Of a stretch of DNA of 64,000 bases, positions 27,878 through 36,898 are shown one piece after another; within the stretch, counting starts at the first letter, position 1; every line of letters begins with the position of its first letter. The stretch is from Legionella busanensis (GTDB lineage: Bacteria; Pseudomonadota; Gammaproteobacteria; Legionellales; Legionellaceae), in the NCBI RefSeq assembly GCF_900461525.1, contig NZ_UGOD01000001.1:2573001-2637000 (forward strand), given 5' to 3'. The notes under the pieces were generated by a model. That model saw nothing but the letters and a program-made list of their open reading frames with translations, was not told the DNA's origin and did not search any database. Position numbers and translations under genes: made by a program.

Positions 27878-29308
27878 CTAATTATACTCGTTACTACTAA
27901 CTAGCTTATCAACTTGTGGAAGTGGTAGAGTTTTTCTTGTTTGTACTGTAGGCGCTCCATAAACTGGATGCTTATGTTGCCCAGGAGGTAAATTTGTTTC
28001 TCTTTTTGATTTTTTAGGGTTTGCATTTTCACTTAAAGCTTTTTGCATAGTTGTATTATTTGTTGGTTCACTATCTTTTTGTCCTTCTTCTACTGATGGA
28101 GCTGGGACTGTCGATGTGTTACTGCTCATTGATTTCTTTTTTTGATAGGCCTTATATTTATGAACTGCATTTGATATTGATGTAGCTAAATCAAACTCAT
28201 TCCACCTAACACTCAATTTATATTTCATTTTTTGCACAGGGGGACCAGCAACAGAGCTTGCTGTACCTAAGAGGGCAGCAGCTCCAACACCAGCAGGCTC
28301 AATAACTAAACCACTTGCAGTAAATGCCTTTTGAAACATGGGTGCCATAAACTTACCTAAAGCTGAACCTACTTTAGTGGCAACTGGTCCAATGAAATGG
28401 CCCAGTGCATTCCAAGCATGACTAATAGCCAAAGGTAGTTTAGGAATAATTGTTGCACCAATGAATTTAATAGCTAATGGAAAGAAAAATGCATAAGCTG
28501 TTGCTGTAAGTGCTATACTCAAAAGGATCAAGCCAAGCTTCAAGGCCCCGACTTTTTTTGAAGTTGGGTCCGCTCCAAATGCCTTAGCCAACCTTTCACT
28601 TAATGATAGAGCATATCTTATATTCTTAGCAGGAGAGGTTATTGCCTGACCGACAAAAAATACAGTTTCACTGAGAACCTGGCCAGCACCAAAAAGGATA
28701 GCTAAAGCAAGATAACCTCCGCCTTTATCTGATTTATATTTTTGGTAAGCTCTCCCCCTAGCCTCGTTGAATACATCAGTGAACATACGCGGTAGAAATT
28801 CAGTGAAAATCTTAACGACATTAACGGCTGTAGTAAGCACAGCAGTCGCAACATTCCATACTAGAGTAATAGGTATAATAAGCTTAAGAATATTCAAAGC
28901 CAACCTGATCTTTTTTTCTAAATCATCACTGTTTTCACCAGAAATTTGCCAACCAATTAAATTTCTAAATATATTGGCCCAGGTTGAGAACTTTTTATAG
29001 CCACCTTCGTGGCGATCATAATTTGGTAAACCAAAAAAAGATGAAATATTATTAACTGCTTGATGGTCGTAATAATTAGACATTCCATTTCGAGCCTTAA
29101 GGTGGGCCGGACTAAATTTCCCCTCGCTCTTCTTGTTTATTTTAACACCATTGTATTCATGAGCTTGGATATCAAGGCCATCTGCAGGATATACTTTGAG
29201 CCAAGCATCCCTAATAACATGCCTCATGGGTTTAGGTTTATGCTCTTTAACTTTTTTTAACTGTTCTATTCCTAAATTTTCATCAGGCTCTTGGAATGGC
29301 TCTCGCAT
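27878..29308 (-). CDS. Putative multi-pass membrane effector, unknown function
   Basis: 476 residues, not recognised. A hydrophilic N-terminus (1-130) with no signal peptide is followed by hydrophobic stretches at about 136-160, 198-222, 257-287 and 333-355. The tail after 375 is Ser/Pro/Lys-rich and disordered, ending PLPQVDKLVSSNEYN. A cytosolic head, internal membrane segments and disordered tail are common in Legionella effectors that insert in host membranes. That function is inference only. It shares no obvious domain with its two neighbours but has the same strand and lies between them. Confidence 0.75.
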   Translation of the reverse strand: MREPFQEPDENLGIEQLKKVKEHKPKPMRHVIRDAWLKVYPADGLDIQAHEYNGVKINKKSEGKFSPAHLKARNGMSNYYDHQAVNNISSFFGLPNYDRHEGGYKKFSTWANIFRNLIGWQISGENSDDLEKKIRLALNILKLIIPITLVWNVATAVLTTAVNVVKIFTEFLPRMFTDVFNEARGRAYQKYKSDKGGGYLALAILFGAGQVLSETVFFVGQAITSPAKNIRYALSLSERLAKAFGADPTSKKVGALKLGLILLSIALTATAYAFFFPLAIKFIGATIIPKLPLAISHAWNALGHFIGPVATKVGSALGKFMAPMFQKAFTASGLVIEPAGVGAAALLGTASSVAGPPVQKMKYKLSVRWNEFDLATSISNAVHKYKAYQKKKSMSSNTSTVPAPSVEEGQKDSEPTNNTTMQKALSENANPKKSKRETNLPPGQHKHPVYGAPTVQTRKTLPLPQVDKLVSSNEYN

Positions 29309-29499
29309 AATAATATTTCAACCTTTAAATAAGGATCTCATTAATAAAAATATAAACAAATAGTTTTAAAAATTAACTTTTATATCTAATTATATCATAA
29401 AGTACATTATATAAACATTAAGAAAAAATTTTATATAAATAAATTGCTATGAGTAGCGGCGTGCCGAGTATTATTATTCAAAAGTCAATTAGAGCTTTA

Positions 29500-31083
29500 T
29501 TACATATTAAATTTTTTATCATCTTCGATTACAGGATCTGCAGATGATTCATTCCCTTTTCTTCCTACTTTTTCTTTTTCTGAATTAAGTTGGGCGATAT
29601 TTGAAGGCACCTCTCCAATTTGAGTAATATTGAGACCCTTAACCATTATATTAGGCGAATGTCGGCCCATTGTGCCTAAATCCTCTTTTTCGTCCCCACT
29701 GCCAGAGCTAGACCTACTTTGCCGCCTGCTTGAAAAATCTTTATACTTTTCATAAGCTAATTTAACACCTGCTCCTATTAAGGGAATGGAAGCACCTATT
29801 AAGGCGCCAACCACGGCACCAATTTTGGTTCCTAGAACCGGAAAAACAAGCGTACCTAAAAGTGCGCCTAAACCCGCACCTATACCTGCGCTTCCTAAGG
29901 TAGTTAAACCAGTTCCTGTTTTAAAATTTTGTCTAATTAAGTTGCCTATACCAGTTACAGCAAAACCCAAAGATACGCCAACTCCAGCACCAATGAGTGT
30001 ACCAACACCCGTTCCTATGCCTGGGAAGATAAAGGTTCCTATAATGGCACCTGCCGCAGCGCCTAAGCCAGCATTACCTAAAATGGTTACAGCAGCACTT
30101 GTTTTAGGGTTATTTTTCCACAATTCATAAAGTCCAACACCAGATAAACCAACAGCTCCACCTGCACAACCTCCTAGAGCAGCGCCAATCAACACACCAA
30201 GTTTAGTTCCTATAACTGGAAAAACGAGCGTGCCTAACAGTGCACCTATGCCAGCGCCTATGATTGCACCTATACCTATTGAGCCTAATGTAGCGCTTAA
30301 TTCTTTTAACTTTGTTTTCCAAAAGGGGGTAATAGCTGCTTTTTCATTATTTACTAACTCACTTGGACTGCGGACTTGTTTTTGCAACAAATCTAATATC
30401 TGTAAGTCTAAAGCATTATTTGATCTAATTATATTACGAAGAAGATCAGCTAGTTTTTGACATTGTAACTCTTGCAATAATAAGGCATTAACATCCTCAT
30501 TTAAGTCTTTTTGTAATTGAAGTGAACTATCTAACTCCGAATTTCTAACTAAAAAATCTTCAGGAATTTTATCTTTGCCTACGTTGATCCAAATACTTAC
30601 TTCTCTATGCTCAGCGTCAGTAGTAGCATCCCTAATAATGGAGATTATCCAATAATCAGGGTCTGACTTAGAACTTATAAGGGAAAATCCACATGGCTTA
30701 CCACTATCACTAAAATAGGCAAAAGAGACAGAAACCTGGTTCTCTCCTTTTAAATGACTGAAAAAATCTCCCTTCTCCTTTATACTTGTAGGTACAATTT
30801 GGCCAGTCATCACGCCTGTTTTATACATTAACTCACAAAAAACGCCAGCATTCATACGACCTTGAATATAATCTTCCGTAACAACATCGTCTTTTTTCCA
30901 TGCTTCTGCTAAATCCTTATAAGTTCTTTGACCTGAGAAATCTAAAAAACCAGCGCGGGGAATATCGACTTCAATAGTTACTTTTCCTTTATCAGGATCT
31001 TCAGCAGCAAACATTTCTTGCGGAATTATATTTTGTACAGCCTCTACCGCCCTTTTATAGTAACCTCTAAATATCGTAAACAT
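29500..31083 (-). CDS. Effector-like protein: shared N-terminal domain plus three glycine-zipper repeats
   Basis: 527 residues from ATG 31083; this start aligns with the paralogue at 25530-27578, whereas the longest frame (31161) adds an unrelated hydrophobic leader. Residues 1-205 are the shared domain: YIQGRMNAG (72-80), VSVSFAYFSDSGKPCGFSL (117-135), REVSIWINVGKDKIPEDFL (160-178). Residues 265-450 hold three tandem glycine-zipper hairpins with GALLGTLVFPVIGTKLG at 279, GAIIGTFIFPGIGTGVG at 345 and GALLGTLVFPVLGTKIG at 406. A Ser/Arg-rich disordered tail follows. Glycine zippers usually insert in membranes. Function unknown; an effector role is inferred. Confidence 0.8.
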   Translation of the reverse strand: MFTIFRGYYKRAVEAVQNIIPQEMFAAEDPDKGKVTIEVDIPRAGFLDFSGQRTYKDLAEAWKKDDVVTEDYIQGRMNAGVFCELMYKTGVMTGQIVPTSIKEKGDFFSHLKGENQVSVSFAYFSDSGKPCGFSLISSKSDPDYWIISIIRDATTDAEHREVSIWINVGKDKIPEDFLVRNSELDSSLQLQKDLNEDVNALLLQELQCQKLADLLRNIIRSNNALDLQILDLLQKQVRSPSELVNNEKAAITPFWKTKLKELSATLGSIGIGAIIGAGIGALLGTLVFPVIGTKLGVLIGAALGGCAGGAVGLSGVGLYELWKNNPKTSAAVTILGNAGLGAAAGAIIGTFIFPGIGTGVGTLIGAGVGVSLGFAVTGIGNLIRQNFKTGTGLTTLGSAGIGAGLGALLGTLVFPVLGTKIGAVVGALIGASIPLIGAGVKLAYEKYKDFSSRRQSRSSSGSGDEKEDLGTMGRHSPNIMVKGLNITQIGEVPSNIAQLNSEKEKVGRKGNESSADPVIEDDKKFNM

Positions 31084-31250
31084 AGTTTTAACACAGATAA
31101 TAATGTTTATATTTAATTCTATCAAATAAATATTAACACAATATGATTTATAATAAATCAAATTATTCAGTTAATAAAATACTGAGATATAGGGGATATC
31201 TAAACGATAATTAAAATTAAATTGTAAAAGCAGAAATGAGATTAAAAATT

Positions 31251-32249
31251 TTAAACTAAGCGCTTCAATATACCTGGAATTAAATAAGGACCTTGGTAAA
31301 TCAGACCGGTATACACTTGTAATAAATTAGCTCCTGCAGCTAATTTTTCCTGAGCTGAGGCTGTATCAGAGATGCCGCCAGCCCCAATTAAAGTTACCTC
31401 GGAACCAACAACTTCTTTTAATAATTTAATACAAGCTGTTGAACGTTTTAATAAAGGCTTACCGCTTAAGCCACCCTGTTCTTGACTTAAAGAGGTGCTT
31501 TCTATGCCTGCTCGCGAGCAGGTAGTGTTCGTGGCAATAATGCCATCTATTTTATTTTCAATAACAGTGTTAGCAATTTGTTTTAATATTTCATCCTCTT
31601 CATCAGGAGATATTTTAATAACTAGTGGAACATAACGCTGATGCGTATCGGCAAGCTCTTTTTGCTTCTCAGCTAATTGTTTTAATAAGTCAGATAAATA
31701 TTCATGTTGCTGTAATTGCCGTAAATCAGGCGTATTTGGTGATGAAATATTAATTGTTACGTAAGAAGCATATCGATATACCTTTTGTAGGCAAGTTAAA
31801 TAATCATTAACAGCATCATTTAAAGAAGTATCTTTATTTTTACCAATATTAATCCCTAAAATGCCATGATATTGGCTTTGCTGGATATTTGTTATTAAAG
31901 CGTCCACCCCTTCATTATTAAAACCCATGCGATTAATAATGGCTTCATGAGTTGGCAATCTAAATAAGCGTGGTTTAGGATTACCTACTTGTGGCCTAGG
32001 TGTGACTGTACCTACTTCAATAAATGAAAAACCTAATTTACTTAATGCATCTAGATGCGCCCCATTTTTATCTAAACCGGCCGCAAGCCCAATGGGATGG
32101 TTAAATGTTAAACCCATCGCTGTAATAGGTTTTGTACTTGGTATGTGTTGAAATAAGCCTGCCGGTAAATAATGAAGTGCTTTTAAAGTCAAAAGATGCG
32201 CTTTTTCAGCTTCGAGCTTAAAAAGAAATGGACGAATCAGCGAATACAT
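31251..32249 (-). CDS. pyrD: Dihydroorotate dehydrogenase (quinone), class 2
   Basis: A 332-residue FMN enzyme of pyrimidine synthesis oxidising dihydroorotate with quinone at the inner membrane. The N-terminal amphipathic helix [18 protein letters not shown] marks class 2. Visible motifs are [10 protein letters not shown], the catalytic-loop segment [14 protein letters not shown] and FMN-binding [11 protein letters not shown] 32249 gives the expected N-terminus; a TTG at 32279 is an open-frame extension. It is transcribed alone, downstream (on the minus strand) of the repeat-rich 32250-32653 gap. Confidence 0.95.
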   Translation of the reverse strand: MYSLIRPFLFKLEAEKAHLLTLKALHYLPAGLFQHIPSTKPITAMGLTFNHPIGLAAGLDKNGAHLDALSKLGFSFIEVGTVTPRPQVGNPKPRLFRLPTHEAIINRMGFNNEGVDALITNIQQSQYHGILGINIGKNKDTSLNDAVNDYLTCLQKVYRYASYVTINISSPNTPDLRQLQQHEYLSDLLKQLAEKQKELADTHQRYVPLVIKISPDEEDEILKQIANTVIENKIDGIIATNTTCSRAGIESTSLSQEQGGLSGKPLLKRSTACIKLLKEVVGSEVTLIGAGGISDTASAQEKLAAGANLLQVYTGLIYQGPYLIPGILKRLV

Positions 32250-32653
32250 AAAAAAGCTCGCTATTAAAGTTAGCCACAATTTAACTGAAATTATTAAAAA
32301 ATCAAGAGTAGCAACTGCCTTGATTCCGCGAACAAGTCGCGGAACGTAGGTTCATAGAGGTGTTGAGCGTGGGCAAATAGAGAATAATAAACGTTTACTT
32401 AGCGCATGTTAGGCATAAAGAAGTAGAAATTATCTTTGCCTACGGCCCGCGGCTTGTCCGCGTGATCTACATGTAGCTGGCCTTGGATTTCGTGGGAAAG
32501 CGAAGAGCACTGGCTATAATCACTAAGTGGGCTTGAGCTAAGCAAAGCCTAACCATTGCATAAGGCATGTAGCCTATTTATTATTTGTTGGGCTGCACAT
32601 CGTTTAACCAGCCTACTGTCTTGGCGCCTTAATTGAGAAGTAGTATCAAAATG
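32250..32653. repeat. Intergenic repeats (families B and D)
   Basis: No gene. A family B unit at 32321-32350 (TTCCGCGAACAAGTCGCGGAA) is followed by a second, inverted B unit at 32439-32470 (CCCGCGGCTTGTCCGCG). A diverged family D unit lies at 32527-32616 (AAGGCATGTAGCC, TTGTTGGGCTGCAC). The pyrD promoter should lie at its left end. Confidence 0.65.
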
Positions 32654-33340
32654 CTAATTCAATTCGCATTGTTGAGCCCAAACACGGAGCATTGCATTAC
32701 CTTTTGGTTGTAAATTATAATCAACACTCCGTACTTCAAGACCATAATTTTCCTGTTGTAATTGTAGCATGACAGGCCCTAACTGAGGTGATGTTTCATT
32801 AAAGCGGTTAACCAAAGGAAAGATTCGTACTTCTTTGGCGACCCGAGCAAGCTCCTTGATTACCGCAATATGGAAGTCCACATCCTGCTCTTCGATGTTA
32901 GCAAATAAGTAATGAGAGCTTAATGCTAGGTCAAATGAGAAATCAGAAAAAGGAAGGATAATATCCTTTAAAGGTAAGTAACGCTTTTCTTTTTTACCTT
33001 GCACATAGTCATTAAAAAAGGCTTGCATGCCCAAACGTCTTTTTTGTATGAATCCTTGCAAACTCCCATAAGCAATAAAATTAAATTTATCTTGATTATG
33101 AGTAAGTTTTTCCAGCATATCAGAAAAAACAAGTGTTGTTTTGGTGATTAAAGTTGCTTTGTCTAAAACAAATAAAGGATCACAACTAATGCAGTGTTTC
33201 TTATCTTCTGAAATTTCTGTATTAAAGGCACTAGGGCCACTACCATATTCAAGTATTTTACCCGCTAAATCCTTGTCTGATAAAGCAAACATTTCCTGAT
33301 ATTCATCAACATGATGGCCCCATAAAACTAAATTGCTCAT
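32654..33340 (-). CDS. Putative class I SAM-dependent methyltransferase
   Basis: A 228-residue cytoplasmic protein. ILEYGSGPSAFN (28-39) resembles SAM motif I, and FDLALSSHYLFAN followed by IKELARVAKEVRIFPL looks like the later strands of a Rossmann methyltransferase fold. The substrate is unknown. It is separated from neighbours by repeat-bearing gaps on both sides and probably forms its own transcription unit. Confidence 0.75.
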   Translation of the reverse strand: MSNLVLWGHHVDEYQEMFALSDKDLAGKILEYGSGPSAFNTEISEDKKHCISCDPLFVLDKATLITKTTLVFSDMLEKLTHNQDKFNFIAYGSLQGFIQKRRLGMQAFFNDYVQGKKEKRYLPLKDIILPFSDFSFDLALSSHYLFANIEEQDVDFHIAVIKELARVAKEVRIFPLVNRFNETSPQLGPVMLQLQQENYGLEVRSVDYNLQPKGNAMLRVWAQQCELN

Positions 33341-33939
33341 GTATTATTCTCCATCACTTATCCGAAGGCTGTTAGCTCTAAACCCTACGTGGCGCGGCTG
33401 GTCCGCACCCTTCAAAAGTTCATAGATTCCGCAAACAAGTCGCAGAATGTAATAACTAAATTTTAAATATTTTTATGGCAACATATATTAATTAAAGCAT
33501 GTTTATTTAAATATGGATCTGTATAAATAATTTGCCTTTATAGGTTAGCGCTCATTAACGGCATAAATCAGAGCAAACCCTTTACTTTAAAAAGGTTTAA
33601 ACTTAAGGCTAGGCAACTTAAATCTAATTGAGTATAGTCTAGCCTTTATTTGCATAAATAGCGTGGGTTCGGTATACATAGTAATCGTTCTTATCACCAA
33701 ATATACGCTATCTTATTAAGATAAGGTGTAAACTAATTAGAATAAATTTTATAGCTCTGTTTACTAAGTTTTAGATAAGGTGCTAGTGATTAAGGCGAAG
33801 GCGTACATTAAAATAAATGAATGAAGTCGACTGAACTAGCAATGCATTATAAAAATTAGTGTACGAAGCTATAGCAAATTCAGTATAACACTAACTCTAT
33901 TTTTATACGCACTTTCATACTAAGTAACAGGAAGATACC
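33341..33939. other. Non-coding gap with degenerate family B palindromes and upstream region of the leucine cluster
   Basis: 599 bp without a gene. Two decayed family B units lie at 33382-33410 and 33425-33450 (TTCCGCAAACAAGTCGCAGAA). AAGGCTAG at 33605 and CTAGCCTT at 33639 can pair across a 26-nt loop. I see no other structure. The right end should contain the promoter of the leucine degradation genes, with AGGAAG before the ATG at 33940. Confidence 0.5.
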
Positions 33940-35100
33940 ATGCATATTGGTTTAAATTATCAGTTAGGTGAGACACTTGATCTTTTAAGAGAAAGCGTTT
34001 ATCAATTTGCTAGCCAAGAGATTGCTCCCTTAGCCGCTAAAATTGATGCTGATAATGCCTTTCCTAATCATTTATGGCGCAAGTTTGGTGAGATGGGATT
34101 ATTAGGGGTTACCGTAAGCGAAGAATACGGTGGTGCTAATATGGGTTATTTAGCCCATGTTATAGCTATGGAAGAAATTTCGCGTGCGTCTGCCTCCGTT
34201 GGATTAAGCTATGGCGCGCATTCAAATTTATGTGTTAACCAAATTTATCTTAATGGTAATAATGAGCAAAAAAACCGATATTTGCCTAAACTTATTAGTG
34301 GAGAGTATGTAGGCGCTTTAGCTATGAGTGAATCAAACTCAGGCTCTGATGTTGTTAGTATGCAATTACACGCCGAAACTGCTGATAATAAATTTATCCT
34401 AAATGGCACTAAAATGTGGATCACAAATGGTCCAGATGCTGATGTGTTAGTAGTTTATGCAAAAACAGATAAACAAGCTGCGAGTAAAGGTATTACCGCA
34501 TTTATTATTGAAAAAGGTTTTAAAGGCTTTAGTACCGCACAAAAGCTAGATAAATTAGGGATGCGAGGGTCAAATACTTGTGAGCTAGTTTTTGAGGATT
34601 GCGAAGTACCTGCTGAAAACGTATTAGGTGAGGTTAATCAAGGCGTACAAGTATTAATGAGTGGGCTAGATTATGAGCGAACAATTCTTGCAGCCGGCCC
34701 CATAGGTATTATGCAAGCTTGTTTAGATAATGTTCTTCCCTACATTCATGAACGTAAGCAATTTAATCAACCTATAGGTGAGTTTCAATTTATTCAAGGA
34801 AAACTTGCTGATATGTATACTGAGTTAAATGCTTCAAGAGCTTATTTATATGCAGTAGCTCGGGCTTGTGATTCTGGACTAGTCAGTAGAAAGGATGCAG
34901 CAAGTGTCATTTTATATACTGCTGAGAAAGCAACCCAAATGGCACTCCAAGCTATTCAGATATTAGGTGGAAATGGCTATATTAATGAGTACCCTACTGG
35001 ACGTTTACTACGCGATGCTAAACTTTATGAAATTGGTGCAGGCACCTCAGAAATTAGACGCATGCTAATTGGGCGTGAACTTTTTAAAGAAACACTATAA
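33940..35100 (+). CDS. ivd: Isovaleryl-CoA dehydrogenase
   Basis: A 386-residue acyl-CoA dehydrogenase. The segment [17 protein letters not shown] matches isovaleryl-CoA dehydrogenases, whose catalytic base sits in this helix (here Glu246) rather than in the usual C-terminal position. The FAD motif [17 protein letters not shown] and C-terminal [20 protein letters not shown] are present. It oxidises isovaleryl-CoA to 3-methylcrotonyl-CoA, the substrate of the MCC carboxylase encoded downstream. First gene of the cluster, with a good ribosome site (AGGAAG). Confidence 0.93.
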   Translation: MHIGLNYQLGETLDLLRESVYQFASQEIAPLAAKIDADNAFPNHLWRKFGEMGLLGVTVSEEYGGANMGYLAHVIAMEEISRASASVGLSYGAHSNLCVNQIYLNGNNEQKNRYLPKLISGEYVGALAMSESNSGSDVVSMQLHAETADNKFILNGTKMWITNGPDADVLVVYAKTDKQAASKGITAFIIEKGFKGFSTAQKLDKLGMRGSNTCELVFEDCEVPAENVLGEVNQGVQVLMSGLDYERTILAAGPIGIMQACLDNVLPYIHERKQFNQPIGEFQFIQGKLADMYTELNASRAYLYAVARACDSGLVSRKDAASVILYTAEKATQMALQAIQILGGNGYINEYPTGRLLRDAKLYEIGAGTSEIRRMLIGRELFKETL

Positions 35101-35111
35101 GGAATACCACA

Positions 35112-36299
35112 ATGGAACAGAACGATGTAGTTATTGTTGCAGCAAAACGCACCCCGATGGGGAATATGTTAGGTGCCTTATCGAATTTATCAGCGCCAGA
35201 TTTAGGCGCTGAGGCTCACCGTGCTGCGATTGATTTTGCACAGATTTCACCTAATGATATTGATGAAGTCATTTCAGGTTGTGTACTACAAGCCGGCATT
35301 GGACAAGCACCGGCAAGACAAGCAGCAATCAAAGCAGGCGTACCTGAAGCAATTGGTGCAACCACTATTAATAAAATGTGTGGTTCAGGAATGAAAGCTG
35401 TCATGTTAGCACATGATTTAATTAAATGTGGTTCTGCAAACACTATCCTTGCTGGCGGTATGGAAAGTATGAGTAACGCCCCTTACCTATTAAGTAAGGC
35501 GCGCGCTGGTTACCGTTTAGGTCACGGCGAGATTAAAGATCATATGTTCCTTGATGGCTTAGAAGACGCTTATGATCGAGGCAGATTAATGGGTTATTTT
35601 GCTGAAGCTACCGCTAAGCATTATCAATTTAGCCGCAACGCGCAAGATGATTTCGCTATACGCTCAATGGAACGTGCCATACAGTCTAATAACGATCGTA
35701 GTTTCGCTGAAGAAATCGTGCCCATTACGATTACTAGCAAAAAAGGCGATATAACGATTGAAAAAGATGAAAGCCCTGATCCTAATAAGCTTGCTAAAAT
35801 TGCGCAGCTAAAACCTGCTTTTCAAGCCGATGGAACAGTGACAGCGGCTAATTCAAGCTCCATTTCAGATGGCGCAGCAAGTTTAATTGTTATGTCTTAT
35901 GCGCAAGCGAATAAATTAGGTTTAAAACCACTTGCGCGGATTGTTGCGCATGCAAGTCATGCTCAAGCCCCACAATGGTTTACAACAGCGCCTGTTGAAG
36001 CCATTCGTAAGGTTATGAATCGAGCAGGCTGGAAACAAAACGATGTGGATTTGTATGAAATCAATGAAGCCTTTGCAGTGGTTGCCATGGCAGCTATGCA
36101 AGAATTAGAGCTTAGTGCGGATATGGTTAATATTCATGGCGGCGCTTGTGCATTAGGTCACCCTATTGGCGCTTCAGGCGCGCGTATATTAGTTACTTTA
36201 ATTCATGCGCTAAAACAAAAAGCTAAAAAGCGTGGGGTAGCTGCATTGTGTATAGGTGGTGGTGAAGCGACTGCAATGGCTATAGAAGTAATTGATTAA
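35112..36299 (+). CDS. Acetyl-CoA C-acetyltransferase (thiolase)
   Basis: A 395-residue degradative/biosynthetic thiolase. Acyl-accepting Cys90 (INKMCGSGMKAV), the His of HGGACALGHPIGASGARI and C-terminal Cys in ALCIGGGEA are all present. It splits or forms acetoacetyl-CoA. Eleven bp after ivd with AAGGAA upstream, so co-transcribed. With AacS it would convert the acetoacetate released by HMG-CoA lyase to acetyl-CoA. Confidence 0.94.
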   Translation: MEQNDVVIVAAKRTPMGNMLGALSNLSAPDLGAEAHRAAIDFAQISPNDIDEVISGCVLQAGIGQAPARQAAIKAGVPEAIGATTINKMCGSGMKAVMLAHDLIKCGSANTILAGGMESMSNAPYLLSKARAGYRLGHGEIKDHMFLDGLEDAYDRGRLMGYFAEATAKHYQFSRNAQDDFAIRSMERAIQSNNDRSFAEEIVPITITSKKGDITIEKDESPDPNKLAKIAQLKPAFQADGTVTAANSSSISDGAASLIVMSYAQANKLGLKPLARIVAHASHAQAPQWFTTAPVEAIRKVMNRAGWKQNDVDLYEINEAFAVVAMAAMQELELSADMVNIHGGACALGHPIGASGARILVTLIHALKQKAKKRGVAALCIGGGEATAMAIEVID

Positions 36300-36305
36300 T
36301 TAACT

Positions 36306-36325
36306 GATTCCGCGTAAGCGGAATC
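36306..36325. terminator. Hairpin after thiolase gene
   Basis: GATTCCGC-GTAA-GCGGAATC, an 8-bp perfect stem with a 4-nt loop, 6 nt after the thiolase stop, followed by TTAAG. A short or attenuating terminator, possibly derived from the family B palindromes. Confidence 0.5.
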
Positions 36326-36440
36326 TTAAGTCTAACTAGTCCCTATTCATAAATTAAATAGGTGGGTATTTAAACTAAGTTTGGATAAATAGATTCTGCG
36401 TTCTTTAGGATCTGCTGAAAATTACTATATAAGCCCTACG

Positions 36441-36463
36441 TGGCGCGGGGTTTGTCCGCGCCA
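36441..36463. repeat. Family B-like palindrome
   Basis: TGGCGCGG-GGTTTGT-CCGCGCCA, preceded by CCCTACG as in other family B copies. It lies in the 276-bp gap before the small membrane protein gene. Confidence 0.55.
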
Positions 36464-36575
36464 TTCTAGAGTCCTAGATTTCGGGGACAACCCACAATGT
36501 AGATTTTTAAGCATTTTATGATGAATTGTAGACTCTAATCTCTTTCAATTAAATAATAATAATTATGAGAATGTA

Positions 36576-36890
36576 ATGGTTAGACAAAGTTTAATTTATT
36601 TAGTATTAAGTATCCTCGGTATCTTCTTTACTAGCTATATTCATGCATTTATTGTTTACACTGATATTATGTATACTCATTTATATGGCAAATTCTCTCT
36701 ATTTTTTCAGCCAAGCCCTTTAAATATTATTATTAGTAAAGTTATTTTTTTAGTATTAATTCCTGTTGTTATTGTAGGAATAATTGCTTTGCTCTATAAA
36801 TTAATAACAGGAAAAAAAATGCCTTATTTTATTGAGCTAACTTGGTTATTTTGGTTAGTCCTTATGCTTTGTAATATTTTTATTCATTGA
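36576..36890 (+). CDS. Small membrane protein of unknown function
   Basis: 104 residues with three predicted membrane helices (about 6-27, 50-75 and 86-103). No family recognised. Its stop lies 8 bp before the mccB start, so it is probably co-translated with the carboxylase genes. Codon use looks like its neighbours. A role in transport or membrane anchoring for the pathway is possible but unsupported. Confidence 0.7.
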   Translation: MVRQSLIYLVLSILGIFFTSYIHAFIVYTDIMYTHLYGKFSLFFQPSPLNIIISKVIFLVLIPVVIVGIIALLYKLITGKKMPYFIELTWLFWLVLMLCNIFIH

Positions 36891-36898
36891 GAACATTT

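Noticed and set aside
29786-30130. Pro/Ala-rich plus-strand frame of 114 codons
   Set aside because: It is the antisense shadow of the glycine-zipper repeats; Gly codons read as Pro/Ala on the other strand.
31084-31161. 26-residue N-terminal extension of the glycine-zipper protein
   Set aside because: The paralogue alignment begins at the internal ATG 31083, and the extension has no counterpart.
25328-31250. Prophage or transposon carrying the effector-like genes
   Set aside because: No integrase, transposase, tRNA or clear attachment repeats; only the LPMO fragment hints at rearrangement.
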